Under the pieces are notes generated by a model, which ran no database searches, was not told the origin of the DNA, and saw only the letters and a program-made list of their open reading frames with translations. Below are positions 23,601-34,171 of a stretch of DNA of 64,000 bases, piece after piece. This stretch comes from Cordilura impudica (lineage: Eukaryota > Arthropoda > Insecta > Diptera > Scathophagidae). The stretch lies in the NCBI GenBank assembly GCA_963682025.1, contig OY821519.1:10529668-10593667 (forward strand), written 5' to 3'. The first letter of the stretch is position 1. Each line of letters opens with the position of its first letter. Position numbers and translations under genes: made by a program.

Positions 23601-23802
23601 AACGAGCACCCTAGCTACCTGATTGATGCCGTCATCGTGATTTCCACAGACGGACAGACGGACATCGCTATATCAACTCCGGTTGTTATAAGGATCACAA
23701 ATATATATATTTTATGGGGTCCAAAATTTTTTTTCTAATTATTACAAACGGAATGAAAAACTTATATATACCCTCTGCACACTGGAGTGGAGGGTATAAA
23801 AA
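20609..23802 (+). mobile_element. Second INE-1-like family, copy E1 (with foreign or diverged interior)
   Basis: The left end reads CAAGTAAGAGTGTTAAATTC and the hairpin TTCGGCTGTGCCGAA, then GATACCCTCCACC. The right end has ACAGACGGACAGACGGACAT near 23,646, a TATACCCTCTGCACACTGGA block and GTGGAGGGTATAAAAAATG near 23,785. This mirrors the D family's architecture with different sequence. About 2 kb of AT-rich sequence between about 20,700 and 23,000 may be inserted, so the two ends may not belong to one original copy. Confidence 0.5.
20700..23000. other. AT-rich stretch between E1 ends
   Basis: No coding motifs. GATTCTGAATCGC near 21,394 and ACTGAATCGCGGTACTG near 21,948 are weak inverted matches about 550 bp apart, possibly worn terminal repeats. 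Poly-T at 22,045 and TATA repeats near 22,770 are simple sequence. Confidence 0.4.
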
Positions 23803-23880
23803 ATGAAAAATGAAAAACAAAAAATTAAAAATTAAAAACGAAAAATGAAAAATAAAAAGCGGAAAATCAAAAATTGACCG
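23795..23880. repeat. AAAATGAAAAAT low-complexity array
   Basis: Short A-rich units (AAAATGAAAAATGA, AAAATTAAAA) in tandem, the reverse complement in character of the long T-rich array at 28,236-28,675. Confidence 0.7.
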
Positions 23881-23916
23881 GTTGAAATAATAAATAACAA
23901 TAAATATTTTTATATA

Positions 23917-24060
23917 AGCAGAGCTCGTGCAGTTGATTGCTATAAGTGATACATAGGTGACGTTTTCTGTTTGATTTTAAAAAATTGCCATACAAAATCT
24001 TTAATTACTAGATGTGTACGAATCTCTCCTTTGATCGGATTCAAACGATTTCTATACTAA
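23917..24060. repeat. Interspersed repeat R, copy 1
   Basis: GCAGTTGATTG, TATAAGTG, TACATAGGTGACG and AAAATCTTTAATTACTAGAT recur in order at 28,118-28,245. Both copies sit beside the A- or T-rich low-complexity array, so the array is probably part of the same repeat. Confidence 0.65.
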
Positions 24061-24069
24061 TATTTTCAC

Positions 24070-24920
24070 TTTTTGAAAAGCAGGTACATAATACCGAAAA
24101 ATAATATCTCATCTAAATGCTACCTTCTTAACTCTCCCTTAAAAAACACCATCCAAAGAAGCGATATTTTTGCAGAAATGTTTAATCTTATTTAAAAGCA
24201 TCTACCATTTTAAACTATTTAGCTACAAAATTACTTCAAACTTGAATAAAGTTTTCAACTTTAATTTATAAAAAAAAAATATATTAAAAATGTAGTTCTT
24301 TTTTTACCGAAAAAAAAATTAAATTGCTTACATTTATTGCTTTACTTTTAGTGTGAGATAGCAAACCAACAACAACAACGAAAGCAGAAAACTAATTTAA
24401 AATGAAATGCATTTTAATAAACCTAAACATAAAATTCAATTTAAATTCAAAGACGTGTTCCACAAAAAAAAAATCTTTATAGAGAGTTAAAAAATAGAAA
24501 AAAAAAATAATAATGTCATTTTCAACATCATGTTATCAAAGGAAGAAAATAAAGAAAAAACTTATATTAGTGAATATGAACTGCTCATACACACTCATAT
24601 ACCCAGACATAAAAAAAGCAATTTTCTACAAGACAAATTGCAACTTGCAAGCAGAAAAAACTGCAAGCAATAATATTTTTGTTATATACTTCAACCAAAG
24701 TGACAGTATACAAATAAAAATTGTATGCAATACAACCGCATATTTGTGACGCACACACACACACACACAACACACGCACACACTTGCACTTACAATATGG
24801 TGCAAAAGTATTCACAGTTTTAAATAATTCAAGTTATTTTAAATCATTCTTTAGAAAAATGTAACGCCGTTGCCTCAAAAAGTTATGTAGATAAACTGAA
24901 AAAACAAATATAATTAATCT
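24070..24920. other. AT-rich stretch with a CA microsatellite
   Basis: A (CA)n tract at about 24,752-24,784 is the only clear structure. No gene was found. Confidence 0.5.
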
Positions 24921-24923
24921 TTA

Positions 24924-25283
24924 CTAGCAGATTCCAGCACTCGAAATTCGAGCGCAAATTCTAGGAAACTTTATGTTTTCATTTAATAAAGGCCCTAAAG
25001 GTATGCTTCACAATTCAACGCATTTTAAATGAAGAAAACAAATTCAACACATTAACAAATTTAATAATCACACACATAGCATTTTATAATTTTATGTATG
25101 TGTTAGTAGCAACTTTAAGCGGTCGTTACTCCAAAAAAATATTCCAGACGATGAAAGTCTGTAAATCTGGGTAACAGCTAAAAAGAAATATCTTTCAAAT
25201 GATAAATTTTTTGTCAAAATCGGGGTAAAACTGTGAAACTTACATCGGTAACAAAAAATCGCCTAGCCTATTAATATTATAGA
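24924..25283 (-). mobile_element. Helitron-like element, copy H2
   Basis: On the minus strand it starts TCTATAATATTAATAGGC and ends in the hairpin GCGCTCGAATTTCGAGTGC, then TGGAATCTG and CTAG. The flanks are A on the 5' side and T on the 3' side in element orientation. It is 360 bp and non-coding. Confidence 0.8.
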
Positions 25284-25411
25284 TTTATAATGGAATCTCT
25301 ACATCCTTGAGAAATGCGTTTCTGAGATGTCAATGAAGCATGGTTTAAGTAAACCAACTATTTTAAAATCTGTTTAGAACAGCTTGAAGGTTGTGAGTAT
25401 TTTAAAAAGCA

Positions 25412-25471
25412 AGTTTAACTAAACTAAGTATAACTTAGTTGAACTTAGTTAAACTTAGTTTAACTAAACTA
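25412..25471. repeat. Palindromic AACTTAGTT cluster
   Basis: Overlapping direct and inverted copies of AGTTTAACTAAACT and AACTTAGTT fill 60 bp and could fold into alternative hairpins. Confidence 0.6.
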
Positions 25472-25479
25472 ATAAAAAT

Positions 25480-26640
25480 TTGGTGAAATTATGTATATCT
25501 GTGTTTTTTTAATTTGTAAAATACATCGATATATAAATGGTTGTTATGGTTACCAGATTCAATAAATTTAAATCCCTGAAGATGGTGGAAAAATCCCACA
25601 AACGATGGATGAAAAATGGAATAAAATATTATTTTACTTACATCAATTGGTAACCTTAAAAGCCTGACTAAAAACTTTTAAAAAATAACAAATGCAAAGG
25701 TCGATAAATAATCATTTTTATAAAAATAATCGATATTTCTGTTCTGTAGGTTACATTCTTCTCAGGCAATTATTAACTTTTTTTACAGCATTTACCCTTT
25801 GTTTTTTTTATTATTATTTAAAAGTAAATTCAAAATATACTTGACTGAACTGAAAATAAATAAATCCGATTTTGAAATGGATTTTCATCATGAAATGGTC
25901 GACCCTTGTGAAATACCGACAACGTCCTCATCATAGTGTATTTATATGAATACAAACATCTATTTATGTATGTACAGTATAATACAAATAAAAAGAAGTT
26001 TTATTTATTTTAAAGTATATAAAAACATCATCTTTCGCACACCGTAAAAAAAGTAGGTACTTGCCTCATTGTTATATAAAACAAAATATCATTCTTTTGG
26101 CAAAAAAAAAAGGTGGGTTTGATAAAGCTCCTAAAAGTAGACTTCTTCGGAATCTGCAATTATATCTGTTTTCATCCCCAGCATTGCATTTCTGACAAAA
26201 AAACGTTTAGTCTGTTTGTATGTTCGCTGTTTATTTCTTTGTATGCTATTTTGTCTCTGTATGCTGGTTTTAATATTTTTGTTGTTTTTCCCCAAACGTT
26301 ATGTGATTCGTGCGTGAAAAATAGGAGGAGCTCCATTTGACAAAACAACAAAATAAAAACAACGAATTATTTCTCATGCGCATAAGATGGCTGTGCAGAA
26401 TAGTTCGTTTTTTTTTTTCATCAAATATTTAAGTTTAAAGTTAGTATCTACTTACTATTTATTTAAAATATCAAAGAAAAAGTTTACTTTTCAAAACTAA
26501 AGAGGATTTGTATCTGCTGATGGATTTAATTCAGAAGAAAGGCCCCATGTTTGATTCTTAACTAGGATAGCTTAAAGGATTTTCAGATAAAATTTACTAA
26601 TTATTCAGATTCAGAATAAAAACTTATACATTAATTAAAT
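25480..26640. other. AT-rich stretch without recognised content
   Basis: The short open frame at 26,113-26,340 is hydrophobic with no motif and no coding support. Nothing else was recognised. Confidence 0.4.
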
Positions 26641-26641
26641 A

Positions 26642-26993
26642 CTAGCAAATTCCAGCTCTCGAAATTCGAGTTCAAATTCTAGGAAATTTTATTTTTTCAT
26701 TAATCAATTATGGCCAATTCACAAATCAACACAAAAAAAAACTCATTTTTATAACAAAAACATTAACAAATTTAATAAACACACACATAGCATTGTATAA
26801 TTTTATGTATGTGTTAGTAGCAACTTTAAATGCAATTTACTCAAAATAAAGGAAAAAATTTAAAAATCTGTAAATCTGCAAAATGGCTAAAAAGAAATAC
26901 CTTTCAAATAATATACGTTTGGTCAAAATCGGGATAAAATGGTAGAACAACACATCGGTCACAAAAATTCGCCTAGCCTATTAATATTATAGA
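26642..26993 (-). mobile_element. Helitron-like element, copy H3
   Basis: Both ends are kept: TCTATAATATTAATAGGC at the right (minus strand) and CTAG at 26642-26645. The 3' hairpin has two changed bases (CTCGAAATTCGAG core kept). It is flanked by A and T. Length 352 bp. Confidence 0.8.
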
Positions 26994-27185
26994 TTTGCCA
27001 GCTCGATTATTGCCTTTATAACAAATAAAATTTCTGAAACGCTTGTGCTGAGATCCAATTTTACTTGCAGATAGACAAACAGATTTTCGTTCAAAGTAAC
27101 TGTTTCCCGCGAATTTACCCGAATTACCCCGTCAAAAAATCTGAGCAACAGTATAATTTCTGAATAAAAGTAAAATAAATCTTAA

Positions 27186-27564
27186 CTAGCAGATTCCCGC
27201 ACTCGAAATTCGAGTGCAATTTCTAGGCGGCTTTCTTTAGCCACTTAGCCAATTCACAAACCAACACTTTTATGTTTTTTTTTATTATTGTGAATGAAGA
27301 TAACAAACTCATTAACAAACAGATTAACAAATTAATTAATTAACAAATTTAATAATACACACATAGCATATGTGTTATTTTATGTATGTGTTAGTAGCAA
27401 CTTTAAATGCAATTTACTCAAAATAAAGGAAAAATTTCAAAATCTGGCTAAAAATGGCTAAAAAGAAATACGTTTCAAATAATAGACGTTTGGTCAAAAT
27501 CGGGATAAAACGGTAGAACAAAACATCGGTCACAAGAAATCGCCTAGCCTATTAATATTATAGA
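27186..27564 (-). mobile_element. Helitron-like element, copy H4
   Basis: Both ends are intact, with the perfect hairpin GCACTCGAAATTCGAGTGC next to GGGAATCTG-CTAG (minus strand). Internal AACAAA/TTAA repeats are slightly expanded. Length 379 bp, flanked by A and T. Confidence 0.8.
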
Positions 27565-27701
27565 TTAATACAGAAAATTATTCAGGAAAAACAAAAACTT
27601 GAGAAAACATTTTGGATGTAAATAAATATAATTTCAAAGAAAAAAAATTTGCAGCAAAAAAACCAATAATACAAAAAATAATAATAATAATAATAAGTTA
27701 T

Positions 27702-27737
27702 AAAATTATAGTCGATAAATACCGACTATACGATACC
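27702..27737 (+). repeat. INE-1-like 5' end fragment
   Basis: AAATTATAGTCG, then CGACTATACGATACC is the first 35 bp of the D family with a disturbed palindrome centre. The rest is missing. Confidence 0.55.
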
Positions 27738-28109
27738 ATGAGTTTATTTATTTATTTCAATATATAGATTCTACTAAAAATATATCACAAGAACGAAATT
27801 GAAGATTATGTATTTACAAACAACTAGCAGATCCCAGCCCTCCAAATTCGAGTGCAAATTCTAGGAAATTTTACTTTTTATTGAAATCACAGTTCAACAC
27901 TTTTTAAATATAGTTCTAAGAAACTTTGCAGTATGATAAACAATTTCAAACTGAATAAAAGATATGGTCAGATCATGTGCCATTAAAGCTAACGTTAGAT
28001 GTGAAAGGTTCATGTGAAGGCGTAGAACCAATAAATTTGTAGCCAAAATAAGTATATGTGGAATTAGAATAAAAACAAAAAATACAACAAAATCCACCTA
28101 AATACAAAC

Positions 28110-28245
28110 CTAGCAGAGCCCCTGCAGTTGATTGATATAAGTGCTACATAGATGACGCTTTATGTTTGATTTTTAAAAATGACATAAAAAATCTTTAATT
28201 ACTAGATATTTACACATTTCCCCTGTGATCGGTCTCACATGATTT
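28110..28245. repeat. Interspersed repeat R, copy 2
   Basis: Matches 23,917-24,060 in order and orientation. It begins CTAGCAGAGCCCCTGCAG, so it may be the 3' end of another Helitron-like element on the minus strand, but no clear hairpin was seen and copy 1 lacks the CTAG. Confidence 0.6.
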
Positions 28246-28675
28246 TTTTTATTTTTCATTTTTTATTTTTCATTTTTTATTTTTCATTTTTATTTTTTTC
28301 ATTTTAAATTTTTTATTTTTCATTTCTCATTTTTTTATTTTTAATTTTTTATTTTTGATTTTTGATTTATAATTTTTCGTTTTTCATTTTTAATTTTTTA
28401 TTTTTCATTATTCATTTTTTATTTCTCATTTTTCATTTTTTATTTTCATTTTTCTTTTTTAATTTTCTTTCTCCATTTTTTATTTTTCATAATATATTTT
28501 TCATTTTTTATTTTTCATTTTTTATTTTTCATTTTATTTTTTTAACTTTTTGTTTTTAATTTAATATTTTTAATTTTTTATTTTTCATTTTTAATTTTTA
28601 ATTAATTTTTAATTTTTTATTTTTCATTTTTAATTTTTAATTTTTTATTTTTCAGTTTTCATTTTTGGTTATTGG
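28236..28675. repeat. TTTTTATTTTTCAT minisatellite
   Basis: About 440 bp made of variants of a 13-14-bp unit (ATTTTTTATTTTTC). The apparent Phe/Ile-rich open frame at 28,362-28,559 is a by-product of this repeat and not a gene. Confidence 0.85.
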
Positions 28676-28969
28676 TTTATGTCCAAAATTATTTTTCAAT
28701 ACAACACAATTGTTATTGTGAATGAAGAAAACTAACAAATTCAATAAACACACACATAGCATTGTATATTTGTATGTATATGTTAGTAGCAACCTTAAAT
28801 GCATATTACTCAAAAAAAAATGTGAAAATTTAAAACTCTGTAAATATGGTGGACAGCTAAAAAGAAATACCTTTTAAATAAGCTACGTTTGGTCAAAATC
28901 GGTATAAAACTGTGGAACAAATGATCGGTCACAAGAAATCGCCTTACCTATTAATATTATAGATATATT

Positions 28970-29590
28970 ATAACGTTTCTTATTGATGACATTAGTAGAA
29001 AAATCAATTAAATTATATATTTTATTGAAATCACAACAAATTGTTCTAAAAGGATCAACATTGGCATAATTTTGGGGAAAAAATAGCAAGTGCAATGGAA
29101 TAAAACTTCTGGTTGATCGTGGTGGAACACTAAATGATAAGTTGTTTATGAGGAAATCATAGCAAACTTCACCATTAATCAAATTAACATTTTAAAGATT
29201 TTATTAAGGAACCCAAATGATAGTACCGTATACTAAAATCGGTCGATGAATTCTTTAGCCCATCGTTTTATAAAAGCAATGACTCCACGTGCATTATTAG
29301 ATGTTGCTGTAATATGTTGAACGAAATTTAATTTAGCATCCAATATAATACCCAAATCCATAACCAGTCCACCAATTACAACTGATGATCACCCAAGGAA
29401 TACGAACGAACAAGGGCACAATTTTCCGGAAAAGTGCTTGAGTTCAAATTTAAATCCATTGAGTGTGAGCTGCAGCACTTAAAGAAACTCTGTAAATTAT
29501 GTTGAAGATAAATTTGATTGCCATAGAATTTTGAACTTAGAAATATTTTAACGTCATCAGCGTACGTTTCAATATTAGAGAATTGCAATG
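28970..29590 (-). pseudogene. Non-LTR retrotransposon ORF2 C-terminal relic
   Basis: On the minus strand from 29,590 the sequence reads ETYADDVKIF (the YADD reverse-transcriptase active site), YGNQIYLQHNLQSFF and SMDLNLN. Then comes MDLGIILDAKLNFVQHI near 29,355-29,300, FIKRWAKEF, and the post-RT tail NYANVDPFRTICCDFNKIYN near 29,075-29,015, ending near 28,975. This order is typical of APE-type (Jockey/CR1-like) ORF2 proteins. There are several stops, and a deletion removes much of the thumb. It is a 5'-truncated dead copy. Confidence 0.75.
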
Positions 29591-29642
29591 TATTTGGTAG
29601 ATTAGAGAAAAAGTCGTAGGTTGAACAAATTCAATATAGAAA

Positions 29643-30115
29643 ACAAGTAAGAAAATTATTGCCGGTCTTTGGTCTAACTATGTAGATATAGAAAATAAAC
29701 ATAAACCAAGTTTGAGTGGCAAGTTTTTTTTTGCCTTTCGATATGAAAAAGTTTATATCGGATGCTATGTCGAAAAATTGACCGATCCTGACCATATTTG
29801 GTAAGATCACTTATTTTTTGCAAAAACATATACAAACCGAATTTGATATATTTTTGTTTTTTGAGAGATTTAAGTGAAGATCGGGAATTAGCTTCATATG
29901 GGGGCTATGTACAAGAATTGTCCCATAGGGTTTAAGTCGATCTCATAGATGTCATTTATATGGGGACTAGTTCTGAACATTAATCAATTTTCACCAATTT
30001 CAATAGGAATCTTGCTACGGCCGATGTAAGCTAACATACCAAATATCATACATTTGCGACCTGTAGGTTCATTACAATGTTTACATGAACACACAGACGG
30101 ACGGACGGTATCACA
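29643..30115 (+). mobile_element. INE-1-like element, copy D3 (3'-truncated)
   Basis: Starts ACAAGTAAGAAAATTAT with a degraded palindrome, then follows the D-family order to the ACACACAGACGGACGGACGG microsatellite near 30,100, where it stops. The 3' TATACCC hairpin is missing from this copy, but an inverted one lies 40 bp to the right. Confidence 0.6.
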
Positions 30116-30154
30116 GGCATATTTAGACATTGTTTTCTTAGTTCCGTATTTTAC

Positions 30155-30285
30155 AAATTTTTATACCCTATACCACTATGTAGTCAGGGTATAATGACTT
30201 TGTGCTGATATTCGTAACTACAAAAATATTTGACCGATCGACTCAGAATTACTATCAGAATCTCTTTCTGAGTTTTTTTGTTGCA
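30155..30285 (-). mobile_element. INE-1-like 3' end fragment, copy D4
   Basis: Reads TTTTATACCCTATACCACTA, then TAATGACTTTGTGCTG and AAAATATTTGACCGATCGAC, the reverse complement of the D-family 3' end. It faces copy D3 tail to tail. Confidence 0.65.
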
Positions 30286-30509
30286 AAAACTTTTGACCCA
30301 ATTAGATAATGAAAAAATTGATCAACCTATGAAATGAGTGTTTGAAAAGGATTCTACTTATGGGTTAGCAAACTTGAAATTTGTGGAGAAATCAATTTTA
30401 TGGAAAGTAAAATAAAATATTTTTTAAGATTTTAGATTTTTTATGTTTCTTTTTAAAGGCTTTTATGATTTAGAATTACTCCAGAAATGATTTAAAAAGA
30501 TTTTTTTTA

Positions 30510-31385
30510 AATATATTTTTAAATTTTTTGTAAAATGTTGCTCACAATCCGTAAAAAAGGTGTGTCTAAAATACTAATAATTTCTGAACTATAATTATTT
30601 TCTAAATCTTTTCGTGACTTTACATGCCGCAGTGATGAAATACGTTGATCGGAAGATGCTGCTAACATGTTGAAGAGGTCCTCATTTTTTCTCACCCTTG
30701 ATGATTTGAAAGTGTTCAACAATCTATATTTTTTTATAACATTTGTTTAGGGCTCCTGTGCTTCTTCAGAAAGATATCCAATTGGCAAAGTCTGATATTC
30801 AATTATATCTTTCAATATTTTATGAACTGTCGGGGTCAACTTTTTCTGTGAATACAATTCTGTTAAAAGTGATGCAGTTTTCGAAACATATTCTCCATAT
30901 TTTTCCTTACAGTTTAAAACATTCAAGATCGTTCCCAAACTCTTAACGATTTGATTGTTTATTCCAATGATTCGAGTCACAGCCTCATCATTTTCAAAAA
31001 ATATTCTCGAAGGGCTTCCATCGTTTCAGTTTCCGTATCCGTACTTGGGGAAGTCTACTTTTAGTCCAACTTGTTTGAAAAACGCATCCTGTATTCGATT
31101 CCTTCTGATCCTTTCCTTATCTTATCTTTGTTTGATGTATTTTCATCAAAGTGTTCACCCTCTTGTGGAAGCGTATACGCTAATTTTTACAAGAACTCTA
31201 TACACATTATTCCTGCGTGCAATGGTGATATTCCATATTCATTCCATAACAATAAGAATGGGTTTTCACGGTTATATGTCAGAAATTGCACAATAAAGCA
31301 TGCAACACATTTCTGGAACCATGACTTTTTCAAAATTTTACCTCTAGCAAAAAATGGGGCACGGACAGGCAGCTGAAAGTTTTTG
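30510..31385 (-). pseudogene. Transib transposase relic of a second, divergent lineage (copy 3)
   Basis: On the minus strand, reading downward: NFQLPVRAPFFARGKI near 31,380-31,330, YGISPLHAGIMCIEFL near 31,220-31,180, a YGNTNDGN-type block near 31,035, AVTRIIGINNQIVKSLGTIL near 30,985-30,925, then KYGEYVSKTASLLTELYSQK, TPTVHKIL and LPIGYLSEEAQE near 30,790-30,755 (the catalytic Glu block), and SSRVRKNEDLFNMLAASSDQ further on. The same motifs in the same order appear in copies 1 and 2, but sequence identity is low, so this is another family. The first and second catalytic Asp regions lie outside or are lost. Several frameshifts. Confidence 0.75.
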
Positions 31386-31389
31386 CATT

Positions 31390-31735
31390 AGGCAAATATA
31401 GAAATTTATAGTTTTTTTTTTTATTTTCCATCAAAGTCGTGAAATGTTGAAAAAATGAATATTTGGTAAATATCGATTTACCTGGACAAACACTAATCAA
31501 ACAGTACAGTGGTCTATCAATAAAATCAAAAAGAATGACGATCCGTTATCTAGTTTTCCAGATACTGTATCTGAAAGCGGAGCAAATTACCTAAAAATGG
31601 TCTGGTTTTTTGAACACTGAAAATCAGTCAACTATGAAGGTCAATATCTTCTAAACCAAAAATCTGATTGTAATAAGAGTAGCATATTTGGACAATTTCC
31701 TGTAAAATAGCTTTATTCAATATTTTTTAAGGGCA
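31390..31735. other. Short stretch without recognised content
   Basis: No motif, repeat end or coding signal seen between the Transib relic and copy D5. A single CAGTGG here is not in the right orientation for a Transib end. Confidence 0.4.
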
Positions 31736-31737
31736 CA

Positions 31738-32362
31738 TGACGTGCGTGCGTCTGCCCGTCCGTCTGTATGTCCACGTAAACCTTGTAATGAAACTACAGG
31801 TCGCAAATATGAATATATTTTGATGAAATTTAGTATAAGAGGACAAACGCCATAGAAATTGGTGAAAATCGGTTCATGTTGAGACCTAGTCCCCTTACAA
31901 GTGACCCCTATGAGATCGACTTAAATTGCCATAAGTTCCAAATTATCATATAGCTCTCGGTCAAATTGGGTTTGTGTATGTTTATTACATCCATTTATCA
32001 GTAGTCCGAATATAAACCCTATACGACAACTCTTAGTCATAGCCCCCAGATGGAGCTAATTCCCGATCTTCACTTAAATCTATAAAAAAAAAAAAACAAT
32101 ATATTGCACAGATTTTCTCAAATTTGGTTTGCATTTGTTTTTGCAAAAAATAAGTGACCTTACCAAATATGGTCAGGATCGGTCCATTTTTTGACCTAGT
32201 CCCCATATAAATATAGCATCCGATATGGACTTTTTCATATCTGCAGGCAAAAAAAATTAATATCAATGCCACTCAAATATGCTTTATGCTTATTTTCTAC
32301 ATCGAATTAGTTGGATCGAAGGGTATCGTAAAGTCGGTGTAGACCGACTATAATTTCTTACT
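31738..32362 (-). mobile_element. INE-1-like element, copy D5
   Basis: Runs from CCCGTCCGTCTGTATGTCC to GTCGGTGTAGACCGAC and TATAATTTCTTACTT, the reverse complement of the D order. The 3' TATACCC hairpin is absent. The open frame at 32,033-32,272 is repeat sequence, as similar frames occur in the other copies. Confidence 0.7.
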
Positions 32363-32616
32363 TTTTTTTTAAGATGTAATTGCTACCTATGGAAAAAAAC
32401 AAATTTTTTAAAAACACCAAAAAATGGCTGAGTAATGGTTGTTTAAATCAAAAAAAAAGAAAATAAAGAAAAAAAAATTAAAATTTTGTATATTTGAAAA
32501 ATCTAAAATTGGAAAAAATGTAGTCTTATTACTTTCACGTAAAGTCACATAACCTATGAACAAAATGAGACATAGATCATAAAAATCGATGGACGCGTTT
32601 CGCTTTTATTCACAAT

Positions 32617-33379
32617 TCTGTGGTTTTCTGGAATAACCGCGTATGTCCATTTTTGTCAGTTTTGAGTTAATGATGCCAAATATAATAATTTTTAACGCTC
32701 TTTAATTGTGTTTAATTTTTTTAAAAAAATATTGACCATTTCTGAGCTGTTTCTTTAAATAACGACGTAACTTAAATGTTTATTAAATTAATTTTCAGTA
32801 CTAACGACGTATGTCAACCTACGTATGATCGCTGACAAATTATTTTCTCAGAAAACGACACATAGCGACATACGTTGTTATTAGTGAAAAAAAAATTAAA
32901 AATAATTTTGGATTAGTTTTCAGTTTATAACCACTTATAAAAACTGTCGTGTTTATTTCATTTATTTGTTGTCACTATTATTCTTGATTCGTTGTTATAT
33001 TCTCACCCTAAATCCCGTTAACTTTCTGTTGACGAAAAAAAAAATCAATTTTTCAAGCAACAACAAGTTATGTATAAATATGTAGTTGCACTGGTAGAAA
33101 GAAAACAACATTTGTCGACATATGTTGTTTTATCTGCACACACTTCAAGTGTAATTTACATAGTGGTTTTTTCGTCCTTCTCTAGGATCTATTCCTCTTA
33201 AGATTTTTCACTTCAAATTTTATATAAAGTATTTATTGCCCATATCTACAGGCCAGTTAAATAAAAAGTCTTAAAAACTTTATATGGAGCCCATAATTTC
33301 AAATATAACGTTTTTTGGCTCTCCTGAACTTTTCGATTTTATGACATACGCGGTTATTCTAGAAAACCACAGAATTAAG
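32617..33379 (+). mobile_element. MITE family A, copy 1 (complete)
   Basis: Bounded by inverted repeats CTGTGGTTTTCTGGAATAAC-CGCGTATGTC and its near-perfect reverse complement GACATACGCGGTTATTCTAG-AAAACCACAG. About 760 bp with no coding. Inside, CGACGTATGTCAACCTACGT and CGACATACGTTGTT are repeated short inverted motifs. A second partial copy is at 53,722-53,998. AATT flanks both ends, but this may be chance. Confidence 0.75.
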
Positions 33380-33384
33380 TGAAG

Positions 33385-34170
33385 GTACCTCATTTGGAAG
33401 TGAAGAATTCTTTTATGATTCTCAGAATTAAAAAAGTTAAGTAATAAACAAAACGTTATTTCAGTTTTAAATTGAAAGGTATAGCTGTTAGAAAAAATCT
33501 AACTTAATGTCTGAAATCAGTGGTTTAAAAACAATTACAATAACACACATATTGCATAAATAGAACAGCAGCAAACACACATATATTAAAAAAAAATTAT
33601 TTTTGTATGGAAATCCCGATTATTATCAATTCAGTTTTCTCAATAAATTGTGAATAAAATCAAAAGTTGTGCACCGATTACAATGAAAATGCTTTTAGAA
33701 CAAACTTGTGATCTGTGTCGCATTTTTATTTTTTATGAATTTTTAAAGAACAAAAATTTTTTTTTCTTATTTTTTTTTTTTAATTTCTTTTTTCAAGACT
33801 TCCACGGTATCTCTGTAACTGCTGGGCAAATTTAAAAGTAATGTAAGCAGGCTTAAAGACAATATTGTTGACGTATTTTGCATTCTTTTTTTAATTGGAC
33901 CGTTTTCAAGTTATTCCAATATATGTAATGGAAGTGCCTTAATTTTGGATATAACGGTATATCGCGAAAAGTCGATCTGATAGAAAAAAAATAAGTGCAA
34001 TTTTGTATTCAGCGTCCCAAATAACTTTAAAAACAACATTCAGTTCATAATCAACAAAAACAGTAACGAAATTGAATCATTTCAAAAATTATAACAACCC
34101 GAGCAATAAAGTAAAGTGGTTGTAAGTGCTTCTTTAAAAAAATAAACTGTACAACAGCTACTCTCGGGGG
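33385..34170. other. AT-rich stretch without recognised content
   Basis: Poly-T runs and short open frames without motifs. Confidence 0.4.
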
Positions 34171-34171
34171 T

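Larger units (their letters stand above)
27824..28963 (-). mobile_element. Helitron-like element, copy H5, interrupted
   Basis: The 3' end (CTAG at 27824-27827 with a damaged hairpin) and the 5' portion (28,686-28,963, starting TCTATAATATTAATAGG on the minus strand) match the other copies. About 790 bp of unrelated sequence between them includes repeat R and a T-rich array. It is either an insertion or two separate partial copies brought together. Confidence 0.65.

Noticed and set aside
27894..28097. Hydrophobic 67-codon minus-strand frame
   Set aside because: A faint resemblance to a non-LTR C-terminus in another frame was considered, but no stable motif could be followed.
28362..28559. 65-codon Phe/Ile-rich open frame
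   Set aside because: It is a translation of the TTTTTATTTTTCAT minisatellite.
30743..31376. Plus-strand open frames of 67-113 codons
   Set aside because: The minus strand carries the Transib motifs here; the plus-strand frames are shadows.
31500..31530. CAGTGG near a Transib relic as a possible Transib end
   Set aside because: Preceded by TA instead of CA and in the wrong orientation for the minus-strand relic.
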